64,000 nucleotides of DNA from JACJXW01 sp964418125 (lineage in GTDB: Bacteria; Bacteroidota; Bacteroidia; Chitinophagales; Saprospiraceae): the NCBI GenBank assembly GCA_964418125.1, contig CAYQKY010000013.1:28360-92359 (forward strand), written 5' to 3'. Made by a program: the position numbers and the translations under genes. Shown in pieces: positions 33,843 to 42,604 of the stretch. Below the pieces are notes generated by a model. It did no database searches and was not told the DNA's origin. It saw only the letters and a list, made by a program, of their open reading frames with translations. Within the stretch, counting starts at the first letter, position 1, and each line of letters opens with the position of its first letter.

Positions 33843-36290
33843 ATGCTGGCCAACTTCCTCAAAATTGCCCTGCGCAACTTCTGGCGCAACAAGACTTTCA
33901 GCCTCATCAACCTCTTCGGCCTGGCCCTGGGCACGGTATGCTGCCTGTACATCCTGCTCTATGTGCAGGAACACCGGGGCTACGACCGCCACCACCGCGA
34001 AGCGGAGAACCTCTACCGGGTCATCAGCGACCTCAGCTTTGCTGAAGGGCAGGAGCCCCATCACATGGCCACCTGTTCGCCGCCCATTGTGCCGGCCCTG
34101 CAGGCGGAATTTCCCGAAGTGGAAGCTGCCGCCCGCCTGTGCAATCCGCCCGGTGTAGAACAGCACCTGTTGAAAGTGGGGGACAAGGTTTTTTACGAAA
34201 AGGCCGGCTATTATGTGGACAGCACCTTCTTCCGGCTTTTCGATTACCGGTTTGTTGCCGGCGATCCGCGGCGCGCACTGGATGAGCCGTTCACGGCCGT
34301 CATTTCGGAAAAACTGGCTCATAAGCTGTTCGGAGAAGAGGAGGCGGTTGGGCAAACCGTCCGGATCGCCGGCGGCGATGAAGAACACCCCTTCAAGGTC
34401 ACCGGCGTATTCGACGGCAGCCTGGGCCGGAGCCACCTCATGCCCGAATTTTTCATGGCGATGAACTCCGCCGGTATCGGGCAGTACATCCGGTCGAACA
34501 CCTCCTGGGCCGGCAACAATTTCATCTACGGTTATCTGCGCCTCCGGCCGGGGGCCGGCCCTCAGGCGGTGGAAGCCAGGCTCCCGGATTTTCTGCAGAG
34601 GCACGGCGCTGACCAGTTGCGGAATCTGGGCATGGACAAAGAGCTACACCTGCAGCCGGTGAGGGACATCCACCTTACCGCCGGCCTCAATGCCGATATA
34701 GCCACCAATACCAGCGCCACCTTCCTGAACATTCTTTTGCTGATCGCCGGCTTCATACAGCTGGTGGCCTGCATCAATTTCATGAACCTGTCTACCGCCC
34801 GCTCCACCCGGCGGGCGAAGGAAGTGGGTGTCCGTAAGGTTGTCGGGGCGCCGCGCTCCATACTGATGGGGCAGTTTCTCAGCGAGAGCTTTCTGATGAC
34901 GCTGCTGGCCATGATGCTGGCCCTGCCGCTGGCCGCCTATTCCCTGCCCTTCCTTAACCGCCTGACGGGAGCGGAGGTCAGCCTTCACTTTTCCTGGGGC
35001 TGGACGTACCTCGGCATGGCCGCCGTCCTTTTTCTCCTCACCGGGTTGGTGGCGGGCAGTTATCCCGCTTTCTACCTGTCGTCTTTCCGGCCCGCCGGTA
35101 TGCTGCAGAATGCCATCGGAAGCGGAGGGCAGGAAAGCACCGCCTGGCTGCGCAAAGGGCTGATCGTCGGGCAACTCGCCCTGGCCACGGTGCTGGTCAT
35201 CGGCGCCCTGGTCATCCGCCTGCAGCTGAACTACATGCTGGAAAAAGACCTGGGGTTCGAAAAAAACCAGAAGGTCGTCTTCCATTTCCACTCCGGCGAA
35301 GGTTCCGGCAACCTGGAGGCATTCCGCAGTGAACTGATGCGCCTGCCGGAAGCCAACTCCGCTTCGGCCATGAGCCAGGCGCCCGGGCAACCGCTGATCA
35401 GCGATATTCCCCTGTATAAAAAAGGGGGGTCTATGGACGGCGCTACGGATATTCGTTTGGCCTATGCGGATGGCGATTTCTTTAAAACGCTGAAGGTCGG
35501 CCTGCTGGCCGGCCGGACGTTCACCCCTGCGGATACGGCGAGTAGCCGCGGCATTATCCGGGTAGTGGTCAATGAATCGGCGCTGAGGCGGCTCGGGATA
35601 CCGGTGGAAGACGCCCCCGGAACGGTTCTTTACTCCGACTTTGAAGACGTTCATATTGAAGCCACTGTGGTAGGGGTAATGGAGGACATCGAATTTGAAA
35701 AACTGAGCAGCGAGCTGGGCCCCTTTATGGTCGTTGCCGAAGCCCCCCGCCATCTGAGCAACCTGGTTGTCGATGTGAACACCATCGATTACCAGGCCTT
35801 TATGGATAAGGCAAAAGCGCTGTGGGCAGAAGTCGTTCCCGGCCTGCCCTTCGACGCGTCCTTCCTCGATTCCGATATCGCCCGGCTGTATCAGACGGAG
35901 CAGTCGCTGGCCCGCATCATCGGCGCATTCACCCTCATTGCCATCCTGATCTCCTGCCTGGGCCTGTTCGGGCTGTCCGCCTTCGCCGCCGAACAGCGCA
36001 CCAAGGAGATCGGCATCCGCAAGGTGCTGGGCGCCAGCGTGGCGGGCATCGTCGCCTTGCTGTCCAGAGACTTTCTGAAACTCGTGCTTATGGCGCTTGT
36101 CTTTGCCTCGCCGCTGGCCTACTGGGCTATGGAAAGGTGGCTGGCCAGTTTTGCCTACCGGATTGACATACAATGGTGGGTGTTTGCCCTGGCGGGAGTA
36201 ATAGCCGTGGCAGTGGCCTTCCTGACGGTGAGCTTTCAGAGCGTGAAGGCGGCGCTGGCCAACCCGGTGGATAGTTTGCGTTCGGAGTGA
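33843..36290 (+). CDS. MacB/FtsX-type ABC transporter permease
   Basis: 815 residues from ATG 33843 (MLANFLKIALRNFWRNKTFS); the frame is open back to 33735 but without family likeness. Layout: first membrane segment (LINLFGLALGTVCCLYILLYV), a periplasmic MacB-type domain, three membrane segments with RRAKEVGVRKVVGAPR, a second half starting WLRKGLIVGQLALATVLVIGAL, another periplasmic domain, and the final FtsX core with EQRTKEIGIRKVLGAS. This is the duplicated-permease form common in Bacteroidota. The ATPase partner is not adjacent. Likely exports a peptide, lipid or drug, or acts as a mechanotransmission pump; the substrate is unknown. Confidence 0.9.
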   Translation: MLANFLKIALRNFWRNKTFSLINLFGLALGTVCCLYILLYVQEHRGYDRHHREAENLYRVISDLSFAEGQEPHHMATCSPPIVPALQAEFPEVEAAARLCNPPGVEQHLLKVGDKVFYEKAGYYVDSTFFRLFDYRFVAGDPRRALDEPFTAVISEKLAHKLFGEEEAVGQTVRIAGGDEEHPFKVTGVFDGSLGRSHLMPEFFMAMNSAGIGQYIRSNTSWAGNNFIYGYLRLRPGAGPQAVEARLPDFLQRHGADQLRNLGMDKELHLQPVRDIHLTAGLNADIATNTSATFLNILLLIAGFIQLVACINFMNLSTARSTRRAKEVGVRKVVGAPRSILMGQFLSESFLMTLLAMMLALPLAAYSLPFLNRLTGAEVSLHFSWGWTYLGMAAVLFLLTGLVAGSYPAFYLSSFRPAGMLQNAIGSGGQESTAWLRKGLIVGQLALATVLVIGALVIRLQLNYMLEKDLGFEKNQKVVFHFHSGEGSGNLEAFRSELMRLPEANSASAMSQAPGQPLISDIPLYKKGGSMDGATDIRLAYADGDFFKTLKVGLLAGRTFTPADTASSRGIIRVVVNESALRRLGIPVEDAPGTVLYSDFEDVHIEATVVGVMEDIEFEKLSSELGPFMVVAEAPRHLSNLVVDVNTIDYQAFMDKAKALWAEVVPGLPFDASFLDSDIARLYQTEQSLARIIGAFTLIAILISCLGLFGLSAFAAEQRTKEIGIRKVLGASVAGIVALLSRDFLKLVLMALVFASPLAYWAMERWLASFAYRIDIQWWVFALAGVIAVAVAFLTVSFQSVKAALANPVDSLRSE

Positions 36291-37113
36291 GGGGAGGGCG
36301 GTGTACGGTGGGACACTAAGGGGACTGTTCAAAACGCTGTGTTTTTTCTTTCTAACCGCAGGCGACACAGAGTTACACAGAGGCTGCACAAAGTATTCGC
36401 TGTCAAGCGAATACTCTGTGTTTCTCTGTGGCCTCTGTGTTCCAAAACTTGCGGGCGGACACACATTTCTGAATACTCCCACACTATGTACTTACACAGT
36501 CACGCTTTTATACTTCCCCGGGAAAAAGAAAGGGCGTAAAGCCGAGGCGGCGCCCTTCTGCTGTTGGCCGACAGCTTAGAGACACCGGGCCTGCTTTACG
36601 CCCTCCGAAAATACTATTTTGCTATCCAAGATCTTTCGGGATTCTTTTTAGCTTTTGTTCATGGGATTATTTCCGGGCGTGGGCCCCGGAAGTACCATTT
36701 CCTTTTGAAGTTGGAGGCTTGCCAGAATTCCTTCTGATCTTGATTCAAAAGTACGTTGAGTAGCAGCTTTGATCAACTACGATTTATGCAAATTTTCGAG
36801 AGGATGATTTTGGCAGAATAGTGAGCTTTTAAGCGCTGGGTTTGATTTAATAAATTGGTTTTCAGTTTTTTGTGATTCAATATAGTTTGTTTTTTAAAAT
36901 GTGTTTTGGCTTGTTTATCGAGAAGGCATGATTGTTGCCCGGTAAAAAAAGGCACTAATATTTTGGTAAAATGCGCTCATTCGGGGCTTTCACACGGTTT
37001 TCAGGCGCCGGTATCGTCCAGGCAATGGCCGAACGGTTTGGCTAGCAGTCTAGCGTTGGACTAAGTCGGAAGTCGGAATGCGGAAGTCGGAATGACTTTG
37101 GATGTTCCGCAAC
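36291..37113. repeat. Long gene-free gap with two palindromes
   Basis: 823 bp with no credible gene. The first palindrome has a perfect 10-bp stem with a 4-nt loop (36392-36401/36406-36415, AGTATTCGCT-GTCA-AGCGAATACT) flanked by 'CACAGAG/CTCTGTG' arms (36363-36441). The second pairs 36531-36542 with 36593-36604 (AGGGCGTAAAGC/GCTTTACGCCCT). The rest, 36720-37000, is A/T rich. No coding signal seen on either strand. Confidence 0.65.
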
Positions 37114-38049
37114 TCATTGGCTATCAATAGTGTCCAACCTTAGACGGGTAGCCAGCGGTTTGCTCATAAGTTGCTCTCTGCTGCCCCACCGGTCATAAGC
37201 GTAGAGCAACAGCAGGGCCGGCACAAGGGCGAGAAAACCCGCCAGGCCCGTAACCCCCACCAGCAGGTCGCTTCCCCCCCCGATCATCATGATCGCTAGG
37301 CCGGCAGTGCCGTTGAGGGTGCCGTGCAGGATGGCCGCTGCGATGACGGACCGGGCCTTGACGGTGATGTAAAGAAACAGAGGAGTCAGCAGGATGCACC
37401 AGATGATCATCATCAGTATGCCCAGCCAGGGGTGTTCCGGATAGTTGTGCCCCATCAGGATAAGTGGGGCGTGCCAGATACCCCAGATGAAACCGATCAG
37501 GAAGGAGGCCTGGAGAAAGGAGCGCTCCCGGAAAGCATTCAGCAGGAAGCCCCGCCAGCCGAGTTCTTCACCAAAGCCGGCCAGGGCGTTGATGGTGATG
37601 CCGGCGATCAGCCCCTGCCCGAGCGTCAGCCAAAACGGATGAACGGGAAGGGTTTCGATTGAGCGGCGCATTTCCTCCATCTGTTCGGGCGTCATCATGT
37701 CGGCAAAGCGGTCGAACATGCCCTCCATGCCCGGCGAATAGCTCACTCCCGGAAACAACAGGGCAATGCCGAACGCCCCCAGGCTGATGGCCGGCGGCAG
37801 AAGCCAGGCCCCCAGAAACCACCGGTTGAACCGGAAGGAGATGAGCAGTGGACTGCGGATCTCCGTCTTGTGGATCACCTTTTCCACCAGCAGTACGGCC
37901 AGAGTAGGTACGAACATATAGGCCACGGCCATGATAGTGCCGGCGACGGAGGGGTAGGCGCCTCCCAGCAGGTAAAAAGCTCCCGCCAGGGTATAACTGA
38001 TCCCAAAGGTGAGCAGGAGGAAAAGGGTTGTTTTTCTGATGTTTTTCAT
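37114..38049 (-). CDS. CPBP-family intramembrane glutamic endopeptidase
   Basis: 311 residues with about eight hydrophobic segments. The family motifs are present: GFGEELGWRGFLL (EExxxR type), IWGIWHAPLIL (His) and AAAILHGTLNG (His/Asn). Related proteins include Rce1 CAAX protease and bacteriocin self-immunity proteins. This is the last gene of a five-gene leftward operon; its ATG overlaps the stop of the M28 peptidase gene by 4 bp (ATGA), so translation is probably coupled. Substrate unknown. Confidence 0.9.
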   Translation of the reverse strand: MKNIRKTTLFLLLTFGISYTLAGAFYLLGGAYPSVAGTIMAVAYMFVPTLAVLLVEKVIHKTEIRSPLLISFRFNRWFLGAWLLPPAISLGAFGIALLFPGVSYSPGMEGMFDRFADMMTPEQMEEMRRSIETLPVHPFWLTLGQGLIAGITINALAGFGEELGWRGFLLNAFRERSFLQASFLIGFIWGIWHAPLILMGHNYPEHPWLGILMMIIWCILLTPLFLYITVKARSVIAAAILHGTLNGTAGLAIMMIGGGSDLLVGVTGLAGFLALVPALLLLYAYDRWGSREQLMSKPLATRLRLDTIDSQ

Positions 38050-39230
38050 TGATCCCGGATAACTTCGTAAATGAAAGCGGCCGTTTGCCTGAGGTATTCC
38101 GCATTGATGAGTTCCACCGTGTCTTTCTCCGTGTGGATGACCTCATCGATGAGGGGGAAGATCTCTTCCGAGGTGATGGCGATAGTGGGTAGCTTCCAGG
38201 GCGCAAAGATCATGTGGTCGCCCTGATACCAGGGGGCAGACATCCTCAGCGCCGGGAAGGCTTCGAGCTTTTGGCTCAGTTGCCGGACAAACCCTTCCGG
38301 ACAGTTAAGGGTAGAAACGCCCGTTTTGCCCACTTTATACCCCGCTCCGTCGCAGTTGACCACCAGGCTGGCCTGATCGGGGCTTTTCCCGAATGCCTCA
38401 AGGTAGGCCATCTGCCCGGGATTGGAAAAATAATCTTCCCCATTCATGGCAACGAGTTCAACTCCCGCCCGAATCGGGCTTTTCTGCAGCAGCCGGCTCA
38501 ATTCTAACAGGACAACCACCCCGGCGGCGTTGTCCAGCGCGCCGGGCGTGCCGGGCTTGGTATCGAAATGGGCCATGACGATCACTTTCGGCTTGCCGGG
38601 CACTCCGTTGCGGGCAATGACATTGGCGCCTGTCGACGGCCGGCGCTCCGCACGCATCTGTAATTCCAGAGACTGAGCGGCGGAGGCCAGGAATGCCCCG
38701 AAATATTTGCCGGCGACAACGGCAGATGGGATCTTGAAATCGCCGTCTTCAAAGATGGGCACGGGATGTTCCTTTGAGAAACTGGCCGTTATGATGGCTT
38801 CCGGCACTTTCTCTTCCAGCAGGCGCACGATCTCCCGGTGGTGTTCCGGGTTCCAGAAAGTGAAGTTCTTCGGCATGATGGCCTCTTTCGTCAGCTTACC
38901 GCCCAGCACGGCCACCTGTCCGCTTAGGTTAGCTTCCCGGAGCGCTTCCGGTGTTTCCAGGATGGTGAAGGGCGCCGTTACAGCGCAGGGCAGGGAATAG
39001 GGAGAGATGGCCGCTGGAATGGTAACGCCATCCATGTGTAGCGTGGCGGGGCCGCCTTCCCAGTCGAGGCAATCGAAGGCCTGGTGCTCTGCCTCCAGTC
39101 CATGGGCTTTGAAAACGCTGCCAATGTACTGTTCTGCCCGCCGGTTACTGGCGGAGCCGGTGGGGCGTTCTCCGATCTTTACGGACAATTCCTGCAGGCA
39201 TTCGGCTAAAAAACCGGTGTCTTCTTTCAT
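38046..39230 (-). CDS. M28-family metallopeptidase
   Basis: 394 residues from ATG 39230 (MKEDTGFLAECLQELSVKI); the frame runs further upstream but over the next gene. Zinc ligands and catalytic residues appear in order: AHFDTKPGTPGALDNAAG (His, Asp), AMNGEDYF (Glu-containing), VVNCDGAGYK (Asp) and GDHMIFAP (His). Members are di-zinc aminopeptidases. No signal peptide is evident, so a cytoplasmic aminopeptidase acting on oligopeptides is likely. The start overlaps the stop of the truncated CPBP gene (ATGA), and the stop overlaps the next CPBP start. Confidence 0.88.
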   Translation of the reverse strand: MKEDTGFLAECLQELSVKIGERPTGSASNRRAEQYIGSVFKAHGLEAEHQAFDCLDWEGGPATLHMDGVTIPAAISPYSLPCAVTAPFTILETPEALREANLSGQVAVLGGKLTKEAIMPKNFTFWNPEHHREIVRLLEEKVPEAIITASFSKEHPVPIFEDGDFKIPSAVVAGKYFGAFLASAAQSLELQMRAERRPSTGANVIARNGVPGKPKVIVMAHFDTKPGTPGALDNAAGVVVLLELSRLLQKSPIRAGVELVAMNGEDYFSNPGQMAYLEAFGKSPDQASLVVNCDGAGYKVGKTGVSTLNCPEGFVRQLSQKLEAFPALRMSAPWYQGDHMIFAPWKLPTIAITSEEIFPLIDEVIHTEKDTVELINAEYLRQTAAFIYEVIRDQ

Positions 39231-39544
39231 TGTGGTTGTGGTTTTAAAAGGATGGCCGGATATTTCTGTGTCGCCCAAATTGCTGCAATAAACCAGAGGA
39301 TGAGCATCAGTATATCGGCCACTGGCCCCGTTTCCCAGATGCGGCGGAGAAAATCGGTGCGTTCCAGCCGCCCGGCATGCCGGTAGAGCAGGACAAGGGC
39401 CGCCAGAGCGGGGCTGATCCCGCCCAGGGCAATTGTTATCCTGCCAAAGGAGGAGGCCGCTCCCAGGCCGAACCCAACGTTCAGCCACCACCAGAGCCAG
39501 GCCCAGGATAAGGCGAGAAATATGAAGTGCCTGGCGTGTCGCAT
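39227..39544 (-). CDS. Truncated CPBP-like membrane protein
   Basis: 105 residues with about three hydrophobic segments (LALSWAWLWWWLNVGFGLG, GGISPALAALVLLYRHAGR, ADILMLILWFIAAIWATQK). The first two resemble the N-terminal third of CPBP proteases, but there is no EExxxR catalytic motif and the protein ends there. It begins 2 bp after the preceding stop and its own stop overlaps the M28 start. It could be a decayed paralog of the CPBP gene downstream, or a small membrane partner kept on purpose. The frame is intact. Confidence 0.6.
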   Translation of the reverse strand: MRHARHFIFLALSWAWLWWWLNVGFGLGAASSFGRITIALGGISPALAALVLLYRHAGRLERTDFLRRIWETGPVADILMLILWFIAAIWATQKYPAILLKPQPQ

Positions 39545-39545
39545 G

Positions 39546-40334
39546 TTATTGCGGATGGTATTCTACATTTTTCATCAATAAGAACAATCCGCCCATCCCG
39601 CCCAGGACAACGAAGGCGTAAAAGGGCAGCAGCGGGTCGCCCCCCAATCCGGTGATGGACAGGATGATGGAATTGGCCGTGAGCACCAGGCCGTAGGTGA
39701 TCCCTTTCACCAGCAGGAGCGCCGCCAGGATGAAGCCCCACTTCCGTTCCTGCCATAGCCAGGCGGCGGCCAGTACCGACAGGGGCACGACGATCGTCAG
39801 GTCGAGCGCATACACCACATTCGTCGGGTGATCCGTCTTTTCGATGAGCTCGGGGATCTCTCCGGTTAGGATGAACTTTATGATCGGCGGTATTTCCACC
39901 ATGCAGAGAATAAAGGCGATGAGCAAGAGGTAACCGGCGATCCAGAACAGGTATTTCGGCCGGAAGGACATCCGTGGAACCGGAAGGGCCGACAGGCCGT
40001 AGATCAAAGCAAAGGCGGAAAGGGAAAAGACGGCGGCGTAGAGCAGAAAAACGGCGTTGAAGGCGGCGGCAAAAAGATAAAAGGCATAGTTGTAGAACAG
40101 GTACAGCAGCAGGCCCATCCAGATCAGCCAGGCCTTTACGGAGCCTTTTTCCGATAAATACAGGGTGATGAGGAGGGCGGGGACGACGACGATCAGCGTC
40201 ACCCAGTCGTTGCCCTGCCAGACGGTGATCAGGAATTTACTGTCCTGGTACAGGCCGGGCATGAACAGGCCGACGGACGAAGCCATCGCCGCCAGGATAG
40301 TGGCAATAAGAGTGAGGCGGTAGCTGGTTTTCAT
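39546..40334 (-). CDS. Multi-pass membrane protein of unknown function
   Basis: 262 residues from ATG 40334 (MKTSYRLTLIATILAAMASS); an alternative GTG at 40382 overlaps the upstream stop (GTGA) and would add 16 residues. Seven to eight hydrophobic segments, for example WVTLIVVVPALLITLYLS, YLFWIAGYLLLIAFILCMVE and IVVPLSVLAAAWLWQERKWG. No catalytic motif. It is the second gene of the five-gene operon. I do not recognise the family. Confidence 0.75.
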   Translation of the reverse strand: MKTSYRLTLIATILAAMASSVGLFMPGLYQDSKFLITVWQGNDWVTLIVVVPALLITLYLSEKGSVKAWLIWMGLLLYLFYNYAFYLFAAAFNAVFLLYAAVFSLSAFALIYGLSALPVPRMSFRPKYLFWIAGYLLLIAFILCMVEIPPIIKFILTGEIPELIEKTDHPTNVVYALDLTIVVPLSVLAAAWLWQERKWGFILAALLLVKGITYGLVLTANSIILSITGLGGDPLLPFYAFVVLGGMGGLFLLMKNVEYHPQ

Positions 40335-40378
40335 GCCAGGGTATTTTGGTTTTTTACTGGATGTATAGGGTGAAGGCG

Positions 40379-41476
40379 TCACCTTAGCTCGGTGACGTTA
40401 TATTCTACACTTTGCAGGTTGAATTTTCCGTAAACAAACTTCCCGTCCGGATAGTGCCAGACGGCCTCGCCGTAGGACATGATATTGTAACCGTTGAAAT
40501 CCTGGTAGTCCCGCACCGGGGTCGTGAATGGATATTGTTTCCTATCGTCTACCGAATAGCGGTCATCAGAAGCGAAGTCGACGAGCTGGCCTTCTTCATT
40601 GAAGTAGAGGACGGCGGAGATGCTGACGCCCTGGTTGGTAAAGGTAGCCCGGGCGGAAGTATCGTCAATGGGCTCCCACTCGATCCTGTCGCTGATGAGG
40701 GTGGCCGGCGCCATCAGGCACATATCATTGAAAACGGTGACCGTTTCCCCTTTGAACATTTCTGCCCCTGCGACGTCCACCACCGGAAAGAGAGACAGCA
40801 CCTTTACCTTCATGCCTGCCTTGTCTCCTTTATAGGCGTGGTAGCCGCTGGCGGGCAGCCCTTTGACGCTGGCCTTCATGAAAAACAGGCGGGTGGGCTC
40901 GTCAAAGAAATTGTGCTGTTCAGCGGTGAAATCGAACCAGTCCTGCCCCTTGCCCCGCATCTGCCCGGTGAAGGTGATGCGTACGTTTTTCACTTTGGGC
41001 TTTCCTACTACCCCTGCATACCGCAGGTACCTCTGCACCGGCGCCGGCAGGGGCTGCAGGTCCGCTTCGGTAAGCAGTTCGCTTTCCATGGCGTTGGTGC
41101 GTTTCAGGGCTTCTTTTACGTCCTCCTGATACGTTTTCTCAAAACGCCAGCCGGCATAGGCGGGGATGGCTACCAGCAGGATGATAATGTTGGCGATCGT
41201 GCCGAATTTGGCGTCCTGCCAGGCCAGGAAGATGAGCGCCTGAGATAAAACGATGGAGACAAAGGCCAGGATGGGCCACAGCTTGTCATTGCCCGAAAGG
41301 TACAATGCCCCGGTAGCGATGAACAGGCCGGTGGCCGCCAGCCACAGCAGGCCCACCGGCCGGGAAATGTCCTGGGTGAGCTGGCTCACTTCACTGAACT
41401 GAAAGGCTTTTACAAAGCCGAGGAGGTGGATCAGGCCGTGGATGAATACGATAAAAATAAAGAGATAGCGCAGCAT
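40379..41476 (-). CDS. DUF6544-like membrane-anchored protein
   Basis: 365 residues from ATG 41476 (MLRYLFIFIVFIHGLIHLLG). Four hydrophobic segments occupy the first ~130 residues; a soluble domain of ~230 residues follows, with RYLRYAGVVGKPKVKNVRI, FTGQMRGK, DRIEWEPIDDTSARATF and DYQDFNGYNIMSYGEAVWHY. This combination matches DUF6544 proteins as I remember them. Function unknown. It heads the operon that includes the CPBP and M28 genes and is divergent from the isoaspartyl peptidase gene at 41585. Confidence 0.75.
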   Translation of the reverse strand: MLRYLFIFIVFIHGLIHLLGFVKAFQFSEVSQLTQDISRPVGLLWLAATGLFIATGALYLSGNDKLWPILAFVSIVLSQALIFLAWQDAKFGTIANIIILLVAIPAYAGWRFEKTYQEDVKEALKRTNAMESELLTEADLQPLPAPVQRYLRYAGVVGKPKVKNVRITFTGQMRGKGQDWFDFTAEQHNFFDEPTRLFFMKASVKGLPASGYHAYKGDKAGMKVKVLSLFPVVDVAGAEMFKGETVTVFNDMCLMAPATLISDRIEWEPIDDTSARATFTNQGVSISAVLYFNEEGQLVDFASDDRYSVDDRKQYPFTTPVRDYQDFNGYNIMSYGEAVWHYPDGKFVYGKFNLQSVEYNVTELR

Positions 41477-41584
41477 TGCTTCTTTGTTGAGAAATAAAAA
41501 CTGTGCAAAGCTTATTGATTTCTCAATTGGAATACTATGATATTCCTCATTTTTGAGGTTGATCCTTATCACTGATCTTTGTAT

Positions 41585-42511
41585 ATGCAGAAGCAATCAA
41601 GTTTCCCCAGGCTCATCGTCCACGGCGGCGCCTGGAACATACCGGCCGCCTACCACGCCGCTCACCTGGCGGGGGTGCGGTCTGCTGTGGAACAGGCCTA
41701 CCCGCAACTGCTGGACGGCGGCAGCGCCCTCGACGCGGTAGAAACGGCCGTCCGGGTGCTGGAAGCCGACCCCACTTTCGACGCCGGCCGCGGCGCCTTC
41801 CTCAACGCCATCGGCGAGGTGGAGCTCGACGCCATCATCATGGACGGGCGCACGCTTGGCTTCGGGGCGGTAGCCGCCCTGCAGAATATCCTGCACCCCG
41901 TCAGCGTAGCCCGCCAGGTGATGGAACGAACGGAGCACAACCTGCTGGTGGGCGCCGGCGCGCTCAGCTTCGCCCGCCGGGCCGGCTTTACCGAACTGCC
42001 GCCCGAAGAACTGCTGACGGAGCGGGAACTGGAGTTTTTCCAACAGATCAAAAGCGACCCCACATTCCGCACCCACCACCCCTTCCGGGACGGCCCGGGC
42101 GACACCGTCGGCGCCGTAGCGCTGGACCGGGACGGCAACCTGGCCGTGGCCACTTCCACCGGCGGCACCGCCCGCAAGCTGCCCGGCCGGGTGGGCGACT
42201 GCCCCATCGTGGGCGCCGGCGCCTATGCGGACAATGAACTGGGCGCGGTGTCGGCCACCGGATGGGGGGAGTCGATCATGAAAGTGCTGCTCAGTAAAAC
42301 CGTTTGTGACGCCTTCGCAGGGGAGGAGGCTATGGCCGCCGCTCAACTAGGCATTGAGGTACTCGCCCGAAAGGTGGGCGGGTTGGGCGGGGTGATCGGC
42401 ATCAACGCCAGAGGGGAGTACGCCTGGGCGCATAACACGCCGTATATGGCGATGGCGTATACGGAAGGAGAGGGGGTGGTTAACGCCGGCATCAGGGTTG
42501 ACAACAAATAA
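41585..42511 (+). CDS. Isoaspartyl peptidase / plant-type L-asparaginase
   Basis: 308 residues from ATG 41585. Ntn-hydrolase of the asparaginase-2 family: LIVHGGAWNIP at the N-terminus, DAGRGAFLN, and the autoprocessing site before Thr174 in GDTVGAVALD (a conserved Gly-Asp-Thr). Downstream TGWGESIMK carries substrate-binding residues. The precursor cleaves itself into alpha and beta subunits, with Thr174 as nucleophile, and removes beta-aspartyl residues from damaged peptides or hydrolyses asparagine. No signal peptide, so cytoplasmic. Start chosen because the upstream TTG frame adds only two residues. Confidence 0.9.
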   Translation: MQKQSSFPRLIVHGGAWNIPAAYHAAHLAGVRSAVEQAYPQLLDGGSALDAVETAVRVLEADPTFDAGRGAFLNAIGEVELDAIIMDGRTLGFGAVAALQNILHPVSVARQVMERTEHNLLVGAGALSFARRAGFTELPPEELLTERELEFFQQIKSDPTFRTHHPFRDGPGDTVGAVALDRDGNLAVATSTGGTARKLPGRVGDCPIVGAGAYADNELGAVSATGWGESIMKVLLSKTVCDAFAGEEAMAAAQLGIEVLARKVGGLGGVIGINARGEYAWAHNTPYMAMAYTEGEGVVNAGIRVDNK

Positions 42512-42545
42512 TTTAGTCCATTAGAATGTTTATCAAAAAAAACGC

Positions 42546-42553
42546 TAATTTTG
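42546..42553 (+). promoter_or_regulatory. Candidate Bacteroidota -7 element
   Basis: TAATTTTG matches the Bacteroidota -7 consensus TAnnTTTG and lies 52 bp upstream of the ATPase gene at 42605. No TTTG is found at the expected -33 distance, so only half of a promoter is visible. Confidence 0.3.
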
Positions 42554-42604
42554 ATTAGTATATAAATCATTTATTGAGATAAAAAAGTTTTTGAATAAAT
42601 CAAA

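Noticed and set aside
33690..33843. Upstream extension of the permease gene (start at 33735)
   Set aside because: The extra 36 residues have no family likeness; MLANFLKIALRNFWRNK is the standard beginning of this permease family.
34644..36482. 612-codon minus-strand frame opposite the permease
   Set aside because: Composition (His/Gln/Gly rich) is typical of an antisense shadow, and the plus strand has clear FtsX motifs.
36773..36955. 60-codon minus-strand frame in the large gap
   Set aside because: Short, A/T-rich and Lys/Asn-rich by composition, with no start context or similarity.
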